Below, piece after piece: positions 8,513 to 16,778 of a stretch of DNA of 34,936 bases. A program made the translations under genes and the position numbers. This DNA is from an uncultured Peptoniphilus sp. (GTDB taxonomy: Bacteria > Bacillota > Clostridia > Tissierellales > Peptoniphilaceae), in assembly GCA_946999425.1 (NCBI GenBank), contig CAMQDG010000007.1, forward strand, positions 1 through 34,936, written 5' to 3'. Under the pieces are notes generated by a model. That model searched no databases. It was not told where the DNA came from and was given only the letters and a program-made list of their open reading frames with translations. The first letter of the stretch is position 1. Each line of letters begins with the position of its first letter.

Positions 8513-8541
8513 TTGACTTTAAAAATATTTAAATGTATAAT
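8513..8541 (+). promoter_or_regulatory. Promoter of the serS T-box transcript
   Basis: TTGACT at 8513-8518 and a perfect TATAAT at 8536-8541 with 17 bases between. It lies directly before the T-box leader. Confidence 0.88.
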
Positions 8542-8547
8542 TTAAGC

Positions 8548-8730
8548 TAATTTAATAGGACTGTGAAGAGAAATAGTAAAGTCGTATCGGCTAAAGAGAG
8601 CTTTCGTTTGGTGCAAGAAAGTGTCGTAAAACTTGAATCCGTCTCGGAGTCATACATTTAAAGAGGATTCGAAAGAATCAAATTGGGTGGCAACGCGGTT
8701 AAACCGTCCCTTTATAGGGGCGGTTTTTTT
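8548..8730 (+). ncRNA. T-box leader, serine specifier (UCC), upstream of serS
   Basis: The T-box consensus AATTGGGTGGCAACGCGG lies at 8681-8698. Upstream, the stem I region contains an AGTA element and, on its 3' side, GAATCC in which TCC at 8638-8640 is the likely specifier codon for serine, matching the downstream gene. The terminator is ACCGTCCC (8703-8710) pairing with GGGGCGGT (8717-8724), then a T run. Uncharged tRNA-Ser would stabilise the antiterminator and turn on serS. Confidence 0.95.
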
Positions 8731-8765
8731 ATGCAATAATAAATAAAATTTGAGAGGAGAAAAAA

Positions 8766-10058
8766 ATGCTTGATATTAAATTTTTAAGGGAAAATCCTGA
8801 TTTAGTAAAGGAAAATATTAAGAAAAAATTCCAAGATGAAAAACTTAAACTTGTAGACCAAGTTATTGAACTTGATAAGGACTTTAGAGATTCAAAAACT
8901 AAGGGTGATGAACTTCGTGCAAAAAGAAATTCCCTTTCTAAACAAATTGGAATGCATATGCAGAAAAAAGAAAAAGACCTGGCAGAAGAAGTTAAAAATC
9001 AGGTTAATAAAATAAATGAAGAATTAAACTTACTTGAAGAAAAAGAAAAAGATTTGGAAGCTAAAGTAAGAGAAATAATGATGGTAATTCCTCAAATGAT
9101 TGCCGATACAGTTCCTATAGGAAAAGACGACAGTGAAAATGTTGAGATTGAAAAATTTGGCGAACCTATAATTCCTCCTTATGAAATTCCTTACCACATA
9201 GATATTATGGAAAGCTTTAATGGAATAGATCTTGATGCTGCAAGAAAAACATCAGGTAATGGATTTTATTATTTAAGAGGAGATATAGCAAGGCTTCATT
9301 CTGCAATTTTATCTTATGCAAGAGATTTTATGATTAACAAGGGATTTACCTATTATGTACCACCCTTTATGATTAGAAGCGATGTTGTAACTGGAGTTAT
9401 GTCTTTTGCAGAAATGGAAAATATGATGTATAAAATCGAAGGAGAAGACTTATATCTAATAGGCACAAGCGAGCACTCAATGATAGGAAAATTTATAGAT
9501 ACTATAAGTCCAGAAGAAGACATGCCTCTTACCTTAACCTCTTATTCACCTTGTTTCAGAAAAGAAGTTGGGGCTCATGGAATAGAAGAAAGAGGGGTTT
9601 ATAGAATCCATCAATTTGAAAAACAAGAGATGGTTGTAATTTGTAAACCGGAAGACTCTCCCTATTGGTACGATCAACTTTGGAACAATACTGTAGAATT
9701 TTTCAGAAGTCTTGAAATTCCCGTAAGAACCCTTGAATGTTGTTCAGGAGACCTTGCTGATTTAAAAGTTAAATCTCTTGATGTAGAAGCTTGGTCACCT
9801 CGTCAAAAGAAATATTTTGAAGTAGGTTCTTGCTCAAACTTAGGAGATGCTCAAGCAAGAAGACTTAATATAAAATTAAAGGGTAAAGACGGAAATTATT
9901 TGGCACACACCTTAAACAATACGGTAGTTGCACCGCCAAGAATGTTAATAGCTTTTCTTGAAAATCTTCTTCAAGAAGACGGAAGCGTAAAAATTCCTGA
10001 GCCTTTAAGACCATATATGGGCGGAATGGAAAAATTGATTCCTAATAAAAATAAGTAA
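8766..10058 (+). CDS. serS: Seryl-tRNA synthetase
   Basis: 430 residues, normal length. It charges tRNA-Ser with serine (and tRNA-Sec if present). The N-terminal coiled-coil arm spans about residues 25-105 (Lys/Glu-rich heptads) and binds the tRNA long arm. The class II core shows motif 2 (SPCFRKEVGAHG, then RGVYRIHQFEKQEM) and motif 3 as NNTVVAPPRMLIAFLE, a variant of the commoner NGSGLAVGRTL form that I associate with a second bacterial SerRS group. The C-terminus PLRPYMGGMEKL is typical. Start follows GAGGAG. Regulated by the serine T-box just upstream. Confidence 0.97.
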   Translation: MLDIKFLRENPDLVKENIKKKFQDEKLKLVDQVIELDKDFRDSKTKGDELRAKRNSLSKQIGMHMQKKEKDLAEEVKNQVNKINEELNLLEEKEKDLEAKVREIMMVIPQMIADTVPIGKDDSENVEIEKFGEPIIPPYEIPYHIDIMESFNGIDLDAARKTSGNGFYYLRGDIARLHSAILSYARDFMINKGFTYYVPPFMIRSDVVTGVMSFAEMENMMYKIEGEDLYLIGTSEHSMIGKFIDTISPEEDMPLTLTSYSPCFRKEVGAHGIEERGVYRIHQFEKQEMVVICKPEDSPYWYDQLWNNTVEFFRSLEIPVRTLECCSGDLADLKVKSLDVEAWSPRQKKYFEVGSCSNLGDAQARRLNIKLKGKDGNYLAHTLNNTVVAPPRMLIAFLENLLQEDGSVKIPEPLRPYMGGMEKLIPNKNK

Positions 10059-10107
10059 AATTTAAGTTTAAAAATTAGAAAATTTTTGATAAAATAATAA
10101 TACATTA

Positions 10108-10186
10108 GGGAGTAGCAAAAATTTATCAATCGTCATTACGGTTAAACCCGGTTGATAAAACCTAAAAGGTATGCAAGACTTTTGTT
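10108..10186 (+). ncRNA. Manganese-sensing yybP-ykoY riboswitch
   Basis: The two conserved Mn2+-binding loops are present: GGGAGTAGC at 10108-10116 and GCAAGACTTT at 10173-10182. Between them are the paired arms expected for the fold: TATCAA (10124-10129) with TTGATA (10152-10157), CGTCATTACGG facing CCCGG, and a small CCTAAAAGG hairpin. The 3' strand (AGACTTTTG) is shared with the following terminator, so metal binding should prevent termination. Placement before a P-type cation ATPase is a known arrangement for this riboswitch class. Confidence 0.87.
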
Positions 10187-10209
10187 TTTTAAGCAAAAGT
10201 CTTTTTTTT
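10175..10209 (+). terminator. Riboswitch-controlled terminator before the P-type ATPase
   Basis: AAGACTTTTG (10175-10184) pairs perfectly with CAAAAGTCTT (10194-10203), followed by a T run. The 5' arm is also the end of the Mn2+ aptamer, the usual mutually exclusive design. Confidence 0.9.
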
Positions 10210-10221
10210 ATAGGAGGTAAG

Positions 10222-12939
10222 ATGGATTGGTATAAAAAGAAAATTGATGAAACAGCAGAATTATTTTCATCAGACATTAAAAAAGGGCTAAGTAGTGAAA
10301 AGGCAAATGAAGCCCTGGAAAAATATGGAAGAAATGAATTAAAACAGGAAGAAAAAAAGCCCTTAATTGAAAAATTAAAGGACCAATTTTTAGACCCTAT
10401 GATTATAATTCTTATAATAGCTTCAATATTATCAGCCTTTACAGGAGATAAGGTAGAAGCGGTAATAATTATAGCCATAGTTGTTGTAAATGCAATTTTA
10501 TCCCTCTATCAGGAAGGAAGAGCAGAAAAAGCCATAGCAGCATTACAAAAAATGAGTTCTCCCAAGGCGAAAATAATAAGAGACGGAAGAGAAATGGAAA
10601 TTGAAAGTGGTCTTTTAGTTCCAGGGGACTTGGTTGTTTTAGAAACGGGCGATATAGTTCCTGGAGATTTAAGACTTATAGAATCTCAAAACTTAAAAAT
10701 TGATGAATCTTCTTTAACTGGAGAATCAGTTCCTGTAGAAAAAGATGCAAAAAAAGTTTATACCCAAGATGAGGGAATAGGAGATAGAAAAAACATAGCC
10801 TACAGCTCCACAGTGGTCTCATATGGACGTGGAAAAGGCCTTATAGTAGCAACAGGTCACCAAAGTGAAATAGGAAAGATAGCGACCTCTATAGCCCTTG
10901 TAGATAATGAAGAAACTCCCCTGCAAAAAAAACTTGCAGGCCTTTCAAAGACCCTGGGTCTTCTTGTAATTGGTATTTGTATAATAGTTTTTATCGTAGG
11001 AAAATTATATAAAAATGATACTTTAGAAATGTTTATGACGGCAATTGCCCTTGCAGTTGCAGCAGTTCCCGAAGGACTTCCAGCCATTGTAACAATAGTA
11101 TTGTCTTTAGGCATGGGCAAGATGGCGGATAAAAATGCAATTGTTAAAAAACTTCTTGCAGTGGAAACCCTAGGCACAACAACTGTAATATGCTCAGATA
11201 AAACAGGAACCCTTACTCAAAACGAGATGACAGTTGTAAAAGCCTTTGTAGATAATGCAGAAATAGACATTTCTGGAACAGGTTATGTTCCCCTGGGACA
11301 ACTTTCTTCAAAGGATAAAAAAATTGAAGATATAAAAGATTTAAAAATTCTTTCAGATATAGCCGGTCTTACAAATGATGCAAGACTTGGTTTTGATGGT
11401 GAAAAAGTTCAAATAGGAGGAGATCCTACTGAAATTGCTCTTTTAACCTTTACTGAAAAGCAGGGAACAAAAGTAGCTCACTTAAATAAAAATCACCAAA
11501 GAATTGAAGAAATCCCCTTTGATTCTGAAAGAAAGATGATGACAACTTTTCATAATTATAAAGAAAAAGTTGTTTCCTTTACAAAGGGTGCACCGGATAT
11601 AATTTTACAAAGATGCAGTCACATCCTTGAAGATGGAGAAATTAAGGAATTAACAGAAGAAAAAAGAGAAAAAATCTTAAATAAAAATATAGAATTTGCA
11701 AGACAGGCTTTGAGAGTTTTAGCATATTCTTATAGAAGTTTTGAAGAGCTTCCCAACAATATAAATTCAGATACTATTGAAAATCAAATGGTATTTGTAG
11801 GACTTACAGGTATGATAGATCCTGCAAGGCCTGAAGCAAAAGAAGCTATAAAAGAATGTAAAAGAGCAGGAATAATTCCCATTATGATAACGGGAGATTA
11901 TTTTGAAACAGGACTTGCCATAGCAAAGGAACTGGGAATTGCAAAAGATGCTTCAGAAGCCATAGTAGGAGCAGAACTTAACAACATGACTGAAGAAGAA
12001 ATAAGAGAAGTTGTTAAGAAAAAGAGAGTTTTCACAAGAGTAAGCCCTGAAAATAAAGTACAAATTGTAAGAGCTTTAAAACAAAATGGACACATAGCTG
12101 CCATGACTGGGGACGGAGTAAATGATGCTCCAGCAATAAAAAAAGCGGACATTGGTATTGCCATGGGTATAACAGGAACAGATGTTGCCAAATCAACTGC
12201 AGAAGTTATTTTAACAGACGATAATTTTGCAACTATAGTAAATGCTGTTGAAGAAGGCCGTATAATTTATTCAAACATTAAAAAATTCGTTTCCTATTTA
12301 CTGTCCTGTAATATAGGAGAAGTTTTAATAGTTTTAATTTCAATTTTATTAAATCTTCCCGTACCCCTTATTCCAATTCAACTTTTATGGTTAAATTTAG
12401 TAACAGATTCTTTTCCAGCCCTTGCTCTGGGAGTAGAAAAGGGTGATGAAGGAATAATGGACGAAGCTCCAAGAAGTCCTAAAGAACCAATACTTGATAA
12501 TGAAATAAGAATTACAGTAATAGTTCAATCAATAGCAATAACTATTTCCACAATAGGTGCTTATTTAATAGGCTTAAAGTGGTTTGGAAAAGAAGGCATA
12601 GGCCTTGAATACGCAAGAACAATGGCATTTGGAACCTTAATTCTTGCAGAACTTTTAAGATCTTATTCTTCAAGATCTATAAGATATACAATTTGGCACA
12701 TAGGACCTTTTTCCAATAGTAAATTAGTTTTAGCAACAGCTTTTTCATTTTTACTAATGGTAATTGTAATGTATGTACCCCATGTAAGAGAGCTTTTCCA
12801 ATTGGAAAACATAGGAATTCGTGAATGGATAGTTGTTTTAATAGGAGGTTTCATTCCTCTTATCCTTGGTGAAATTCAAAAAGTAATAAGATTTTCAAAA
12901 TTTCACAGAGAAAATCCCTATAAGGAAATAGAAGATTGA
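10222..12939 (+). CDS. P2A-type cation-translocating ATPase (Mn2+ and/or Ca2+ efflux)
   Basis: 905 residues. An ATP-driven membrane pump of the PMCA/SERCA-like P2A group exporting divalent cations. Order seen: cation-ATPase N-domain; actuator with TGES at about 166-169; TM4 motif PEGLPA (283-288); phosphorylation site DKTGTLT starting at Asp326; hinge GDGVNDAP at about 630-637; TM5 NIGE (697-700); TM6 NLVTDSFPALALG (725 on). The TM4-TM6 ion ligands resemble the SERCA calcium site. Start chosen at ATG 10222 after AGGAGG; the longer frame from 10171 would run through the terminator. Upstream Mn2+ riboswitch control implies that manganese is a physiological substrate; Ca2+ transport cannot be excluded from sequence. 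Confidence 0.93.
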   Translation: MDWYKKKIDETAELFSSDIKKGLSSEKANEALEKYGRNELKQEEKKPLIEKLKDQFLDPMIIILIIASILSAFTGDKVEAVIIIAIVVVNAILSLYQEGRAEKAIAALQKMSSPKAKIIRDGREMEIESGLLVPGDLVVLETGDIVPGDLRLIESQNLKIDESSLTGESVPVEKDAKKVYTQDEGIGDRKNIAYSSTVVSYGRGKGLIVATGHQSEIGKIATSIALVDNEETPLQKKLAGLSKTLGLLVIGICIIVFIVGKLYKNDTLEMFMTAIALAVAAVPEGLPAIVTIVLSLGMGKMADKNAIVKKLLAVETLGTTTVICSDKTGTLTQNEMTVVKAFVDNAEIDISGTGYVPLGQLSSKDKKIEDIKDLKILSDIAGLTNDARLGFDGEKVQIGGDPTEIALLTFTEKQGTKVAHLNKNHQRIEEIPFDSERKMMTTFHNYKEKVVSFTKGAPDIILQRCSHILEDGEIKELTEEKREKILNKNIEFARQALRVLAYSYRSFEELPNNINSDTIENQMVFVGLTGMIDPARPEAKEAIKECKRAGIIPIMITGDYFETGLAIAKELGIAKDASEAIVGAELNNMTEEEIREVVKKKRVFTRVSPENKVQIVRALKQNGHIAAMTGDGVNDAPAIKKADIGIAMGITGTDVAKSTAEVILTDDNFATIVNAVEEGRIIYSNIKKFVSYLLSCNIGEVLIVLISILLNLPVPLIPIQLLWLNLVTDSFPALALGVEKGDEGIMDEAPRSPKEPILDNEIRITVIVQSIAITISTIGAYLIGLKWFGKEGIGLEYARTMAFGTLILAELLRSYSSRSIRYTIWHIGPFSNSKLVLATAFSFLLMVIVMYVPHVRELFQLENIGIREWIVVLIGGFIPLILGEIQKVIRFSKFHRENPYKEIED

Positions 12940-12969
12940 TCTTTTTATAAATTAAAAATATATTAAAAA

Positions 12970-13014
12970 TAATCGGCAATTTAAAGATAAAATTCTTTTT
13001 TGCCGATTTTTTTT
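12970..13014 (+). terminator. Intrinsic terminator after the P-type ATPase
   Basis: AATCGGCAA (12971-12979) pairs with TTGCCGATT (13000-13008) across a 20-base AT-rich loop, followed by a T run. Confidence 0.85.
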
Positions 13015-13076
13015 AATTTCATGTATAATATTTTTAAAATAAGATATTTGTTAATTCATAGGAAGGGAGCAAACTT

Positions 13077-13841
13077 ATGAAAGAAAAAAATAAAACTTTA
13101 TATAAAATAGGGAAGATTTTTTTAATAGTCCTTTTACTTATATTTTTATTTATAGCAAATTCCTTTTTTGGCAATCCGATTTCAAAAATTTTAGTGGATA
13201 GGACGGCGGATAAATACATAGAAAACAATTATAAAGACCTTAAATTAATAAGAGATAAGACCATCTACAATTTTAAATCTGTAACTTATGATATTCATTT
13301 AAGAGATGAAAATAGTATTGACAGTAATTTTGTCCTCAGCTTTAATAATTTGGGAGGACTTATCTATGACACTTATGGAGATAGGCTATTTAACACCTAT
13401 TCAAGATTTATGGAGGGGCTTTACCAATATGGAAGAAAAATTGAAGAGGAAAATAAATTTCCCTATAAAATAAGCCTTGAGCCAATAGAAAAGGATACCT
13501 ATAAAAATATTTTAACCATAGATGAAAAAATTGATTTTAATAATTTTCCCTATCAAGTTAAGGCAAATGCCTATGGTTTCTGTGAAAATCCAAGTTTTGA
13601 AGAAGCTTTAAGAATTCTTAAAGAACTTCAAAAGATTATGGACTCAAGTCCTCTTGAAACTGAAGAATTTTCCATAATACTTGTTCCTGAAAAGGATAGA
13701 AAAGAAAATGGAGAAGCTGTTTCTTGGGTAAATGCCCTTTCAATTTTTGATATAAAGGCTGAAACTATAAGAAAGGGAGACCTTAAGGAATTGAAACATT
13801 TAAAAGAAGTTCAAAGTCAAGAAAAAAAAGATGAAGAATAG
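13077..13841 (+). CDS. Membrane-anchored hypothetical protein, YfjL-like
   Basis: 254 residues. One N-terminal hydrophobic segment (about 13-31) is preceded by Lys residues, giving either an uncleaved anchor or a signal peptide; there is no lipobox Cys. The stretch FGNPISKILVDRTADKYIENNY just after the anchor resembles the opening of YfjL-like extracytoplasmic proteins of Firmicutes, which have no known function. The rest is soluble, mixed alpha/beta by composition, and ends in a Lys/Glu-rich tail. Start ATG follows GGAAGGGAG. It is convergent with ogt, which begins its stop codon 30 bases downstream. Function unknown. Confidence 0.75.
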   Translation: MKEKNKTLYKIGKIFLIVLLLIFLFIANSFFGNPISKILVDRTADKYIENNYKDLKLIRDKTIYNFKSVTYDIHLRDENSIDSNFVLSFNNLGGLIYDTYGDRLFNTYSRFMEGLYQYGRKIEEENKFPYKISLEPIEKDTYKNILTIDEKIDFNNFPYQVKANAYGFCENPSFEEALRILKELQKIMDSSPLETEEFSIILVPEKDRKENGEAVSWVNALSIFDIKAETIRKGDLKELKHLKEVQSQEKKDEE

Positions 13842-13844
13842 AAA

Positions 13845-13876
13845 TAAAAAATAGGAGGTATTTATACCTCCTATAA
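13845..13876 (-). terminator. Terminator between the hypothetical gene and ogt (best on the minus strand)
   Basis: ATAGGAGGTA (13851-13860) pairs perfectly with TACCTCCTAT (13864-13873). Read on the minus strand it is followed by TTTTTTATTTC, a good tract for ogt; on the plus strand the T tract is weaker, so it may act in both directions. The ogt stop codon (13871-13873) lies inside the stem. Confidence 0.8.
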
Positions 13877-14338
13877 ATTTTCTTTTTCAAGTTTTAAAAG
13901 CTTTTCTTTTATTTTAAGTCCACCGGCGTAACCTGTTAAACTTCCATTTTTTCCTAGAACCCTGTGGCAAGGGATTATTATCCATAGGGGATTTTTATTG
14001 TTTGCATTTCCCACAGCTCTTGCAGCTTTGGGATTTTTTATTTCTTCAGCAATTTGACCATAGGTTTTTGTTTGACCATAGGGGATTTTTAAAAGTTCTT
14101 TCCAACATTTTTCTTGAAATTCTGTTCCCTGAGCTTTAAATTTTACAGTGAATTTTTTTCTTTTGCCCTTAAAATATTCTTCCAACTCTTTAAAACATTG
14201 GTCGCTTATTTTTGATTTTTCATCTTTATGAGAAATCCCGTCCAAAAGTTTTATAGATTTTATAAAATCATTTTCATAACCTATTTCTATAAAAGTTTTA
14301 TCAGGATCAAAGTCCGTTTTATAGTAAGCAAATTTCAT
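13871..14338 (-). CDS. ogt: Methylated-DNA--protein-cysteine S-methyltransferase
   Basis: 155 residues, normal length for Ogt. A suicide DNA-repair protein that moves the alkyl group from O6-alkylguanine to its own cysteine. The acceptor motif is PCHRV with Cys124. Also present are the helix-turn-helix wing YGQTKTYGQIAEEI, the arginine-finger stretch AARAVGNANNKNP, and the C-terminal GSLTGYAGGLKIKEKLL. Start follows AGGAG on the minus strand. A terminator hairpin ends only a few bases before its ribosome binding site, so its expression may depend on read-through from the promoter at 14417-14445 or from the cyclodeaminase-like genes. Confidence 0.95.
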   Translation of the reverse strand: MKFAYYKTDFDPDKTFIEIGYENDFIKSIKLLDGISHKDEKSKISDQCFKELEEYFKGKRKKFTVKFKAQGTEFQEKCWKELLKIPYGQTKTYGQIAEEIKNPKAARAVGNANNKNPLWIIIPCHRVLGKNGSLTGYAGGLKIKEKLLKLEKENL

Positions 14339-14349
14339 AATTGTCTCCT

Positions 14350-14382
14350 AATAAAATAAAAAGGACGGTCTTAAGCCGTCCT
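14350..14382 (-). terminator. Terminator or attenuator hairpin immediately upstream of ogt
   Basis: Minus-strand AGGACGG (14382-14376) pairs with CCGTCCT (14368-14362) and is followed by TTTTATTTTATT. The T tract abuts the ogt ribosome binding site. It ends transcripts coming from the cyclodeaminase-like genes and would also stop those from the promoter at 14417-14445. Confidence 0.85.
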
Positions 14383-14401
14383 GACAATATAAAATATTGT
14401 C
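14383..14401 (-). repeat. Perfect inverted repeat in the ogt leader
   Basis: GACAATAT (14383-14390) and ATATTGTC (14394-14401) with a three-base spacer. It sits just downstream of the predicted transcription start and just before the terminator hairpin, so it could be a leader stem or a protein-binding palindrome. Confidence 0.55.
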
Positions 14402-14416
14402 CCAAGGGTTAATTAT

Positions 14417-14445
14417 ATTTTATAAAAAACCGCTTTTTTTGTCAA
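14417..14445 (-). promoter_or_regulatory. Minus-strand promoter between the cyclodeaminase-like genes and ogt
   Basis: On the minus strand TTGACA (14445-14440) and TAAAAT (14422-14417) are separated by exactly 17 bases. It begins four bases after the stop codon at 14449. It would drive a short leader toward ogt. Confidence 0.65.
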
Positions 14446-14448
14446 TTA

Positions 14449-15543
14449 TCAGCCATTAAGAGCTCTATCTACATTTCTGATAAAGTCTTGTACGTTTGTA
14501 ACCATTGATACAGCTGTTAAAGTTCCTCTATCTGAAAGTTTGTTTACGGCAAATTCTTGTATATCTATTGTATACATGTAAACAGGTCTTATAAGTCCAT
14601 CAAACTCATTGTAAGAAGGAGTCATGTTTCCTGTTGCTATTGTATATAGAATAGCACCCATCATTATAATTGTTGAAGTTTTACGAGCGTGCTTTCTCAT
14701 TTCATTTTGTGCATCGTAAACATTGTTTATTGTTTCAGGAAGACCAAGTCTGTCACGAATAGTTCCTGCCATTACAACAGGTACATTCATCTCAACACAG
14801 GCTTTTATAAATCCATCTTTTACTTTTCCTGATTCACAAAGAGCCTTTGTTGAACCATATTTTCTTGCAAGATTTATTGTATCAAATAAGTTTTGTGTTG
14901 TATTTTGTTCTCTTTCAAAAGTTTCTTGTCCCCAAGATGTTCCAAAGATTCCTTTTTCAAGGTCAAAAGCTGCTGTTTCAGTACCACAGAAAATTGCTTG
15001 AACATAACCGTTTCTTATAAGTCTTTCGAGGGCTAATCTTGAATCTCTATCAAGGGCAAGAGCTGAACCTACAATTAAAGTTACATATCCCTTGTTTGCT
15101 TTTTCATGTCTTAATACTTCATAAAGAGTATCGTAGTCAACACTGAAAGCAGTTTCTCTTGAACGTCCTGCTCTAAAAGCAAAAGTATCAAGCTCTTGTG
15201 TATCTTCAAGGAAGCCCTGTGTCCACATATAAATTCCTTCGGATCCATCTTCAGTACGACCAATTACAACCTTGTCGCCTTTTTTTAAGTTTCTGAATTC
15301 AACTATATTTACACTTTCTTTTCCCGGTGTATCGTCTGCAACACAAACAGTGTCCATTCTACTTTGAGTAGCTAAAACCCATTTTCCGTTAATCTTGAAA
15401 TATTCAGGGTAAACTGAAAGGGCATGATAGTGTCTTGGGCTTATTCCATCAACTTTTACTTCTTCAAGAGTAACATTAGGTGCATTTTTTAAAAAGTCTT
15501 GTTCAAAGTCGGGATGATGATATTTTGGCATTTCAAATTTCAT
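14449..15543 (-). CDS. Ornithine cyclodeaminase-like protein (TIGR00300-type Rossmann domain), diverged paralogue
   Basis: 364 residues from the ATG at 15543; a 14-residue longer version lacks a ribosome binding site, whereas AAGGGG precedes 15543. It aligns over its whole length with the upstream gene product and with the C-terminal part of archaeal-type ornithine cyclodeaminase (LOR/SDH-associated family; ornithine to proline plus ammonia, NAD-dependent). The family's N-terminal domain of about 90 residues is absent. Signature motifs are altered: GTETAAFDLE (187-196) stands where the partner has GNAMATHDLE, and AGTIRDRLGLPET (259-271) where it has AGSIRDDGPLPEV. It may be a non-catalytic or regulatory subunit, or have another substrate. 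Its start overlaps the upstream gene by 11 bases, which suggests coupled translation and a complex. Confidence 0.72.
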   Translation of the reverse strand: MKFEMPKYHHPDFEQDFLKNAPNVTLEEVKVDGISPRHYHALSVYPEYFKINGKWVLATQSRMDTVCVADDTPGKESVNIVEFRNLKKGDKVVIGRTEDGSEGIYMWTQGFLEDTQELDTFAFRAGRSRETAFSVDYDTLYEVLRHEKANKGYVTLIVGSALALDRDSRLALERLIRNGYVQAIFCGTETAAFDLEKGIFGTSWGQETFEREQNTTQNLFDTINLARKYGSTKALCESGKVKDGFIKACVEMNVPVVMAGTIRDRLGLPETINNVYDAQNEMRKHARKTSTIIMMGAILYTIATGNMTPSYNEFDGLIRPVYMYTIDIQEFAVNKLSDRGTLTAVSMVTNVQDFIRNVDRALNG

Positions 15544-16708
15544 TGTTTCTTTCCCCTTCCTTTTGTTTTTTATCAAGTTCAACATATTCTTCTTCTGGAA
15601 GTTCCATTTCTCTTGCGAAAGTTTTGTCTGCTGGAGTTACAAGTGCTTTTTCACAGTTAACTACAAAGTCTTGAACATTTGTAATCATAGGGATACAAGC
15701 AACATTTTCTCTTGCAGCACAAATTTTATTTGCAATATTTTCCGTTACATCTATTACATACATATAAACTGGAGAAATTTTTCCATCTTTACGGATCCTA
15801 TAACTTGAAGCAAGGTTTGCTGTACTTGCATTATGAAGCATGGTTGCAAGACCTATTATTAAAGTAGCCTTATCCAGTTCTTTTTTAACGGCAGTTAAAG
15901 CGTCATCAACATCACCGTGAACTTCAGGAAGAGGTCCATCATCACGAATGGAACCTGCAAGAACATAGGGTATATCCATTTGAGTTAAAGTTTTAATAAT
16001 ACCATCTTTTACATTTCCGGCATCAATAAATTTTTTGATTGAACCAATTGTTCTTACTTCATTTAGCAAGTCAAGGTGGTTATAGTGTCCCATGGGAACA
16101 TTTTCTTGAGTGTATATATTTTGTCCAAGAGCCGTACCCAAGAAACCTCCTTCAAGGTCATGAGTAGCCATTGCATTACCTGCAAGAAGACAATTAATAT
16201 ATCCATTTTCTGCAAGGTGATTTAAAGCAATTCTCGTATCATGGTCAAACACAACTGAAGGGCCAAGAACCCAAACTATATATCCACCATTATCTCTTTC
16301 ATATTCCATTTGAGCGAATAAAGTGTCGTAGTCTCTTGAAAAAGAAGTTTCCACAGCTTTTCCGGGAGTATTATAAACAGATTGCGGGAATCCCTCTTTA
16401 TATTCTAAGATGCCTTCCCTTCCGTCACGACTTCTTCCAAGGGCAACTTCTTCACCAACCTTTAGATCTCTAAGTTCTTTAATGATTATTTTTCCATCTT
16501 CAAGAACTGCAACGCAGTTTAGTGAATTGTGTTCCGGTAGATGCCATTTACCATTTACATGATAAAAAGTGGGCATGTGTGTAGTTAGATAAAATCCATC
16601 TGGGGCTACACCGTCTTTTTCAACTTTTGCAAAGCTTACCTGTCCCATAGATTTATATTTATCTTCAGAGAAATCAGGACATGTAAAAAGTGGCAATTCA
16701 AATTTCAT
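15533..16708 (-). CDS. Ornithine cyclodeaminase-like protein (TIGR00300-type), conserved-motif paralogue
   Basis: 391 residues; start ATG follows AGGAGG. Motifs shared with archaeal-type ornithine cyclodeaminase are KDGVAPDGFYLTTHMPTF (31-48), GNAMATHDLEGGFLGTALG (177-195), GHYNHL, and AGSIRDDGPLPEV (251-263), then the DV-x-(E/A)NIANK strand and VTNVQDF-type C-terminus. Those segments form the nucleotide-binding and substrate region in the family. The N-terminal LOR/SDH-type domain (about 90 residues) found in archaeal enzymes is missing. Context strongly supports ornithine: an ornithine carbamoyltransferase and an AraC regulator are next door. The reaction would be ornithine to proline plus ammonia, but this is inferred, and a related amino acid lyase is possible. 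A 25-residue charged tail (PEEEYVELDKKQ...) is unlike the partner. Confidence 0.75.
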   Translation of the reverse strand: MKFELPLFTCPDFSEDKYKSMGQVSFAKVEKDGVAPDGFYLTTHMPTFYHVNGKWHLPEHNSLNCVAVLEDGKIIIKELRDLKVGEEVALGRSRDGREGILEYKEGFPQSVYNTPGKAVETSFSRDYDTLFAQMEYERDNGGYIVWVLGPSVVFDHDTRIALNHLAENGYINCLLAGNAMATHDLEGGFLGTALGQNIYTQENVPMGHYNHLDLLNEVRTIGSIKKFIDAGNVKDGIIKTLTQMDIPYVLAGSIRDDGPLPEVHGDVDDALTAVKKELDKATLIIGLATMLHNASTANLASSYRIRKDGKISPVYMYVIDVTENIANKICAARENVACIPMITNVQDFVVNCEKALVTPADKTFAREMELPEEEYVELDKKQKEGERNNEI

Positions 16709-16743
16709 GAGTCTCCTCCTTATATTTTATTTACATAAATTGT

Positions 16744-16759
16744 ATCATAGGAATATGAT
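16744..16759. promoter_or_regulatory. Operator-like palindrome at the cyclodeaminase-like promoter
   Basis: ATCATAGGAATATGAT: the outer ATCATA and TATGAT are perfect inverted copies around GGAA. A 13/16 match occurs at 18338-18353 before the carbamoyltransferase gene. On the minus strand TATGAT also serves as a plausible -10 for the cyclodeaminase-like genes (weak -35 TTGTTA at 16774-16769, spacer 19), so a bound protein would cover the promoter. Confidence 0.6.
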
Positions 16760-16778
16760 TTTGTGTTTTAACAAAGGT

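Noticed and set aside
10171..10221. 17-residue N-terminal extension of the P-type ATPase
   Set aside because: It would be translated from the riboswitch aptamer through the terminator hairpin; AGGAGG at 10212-10217 points to ATG 10222.
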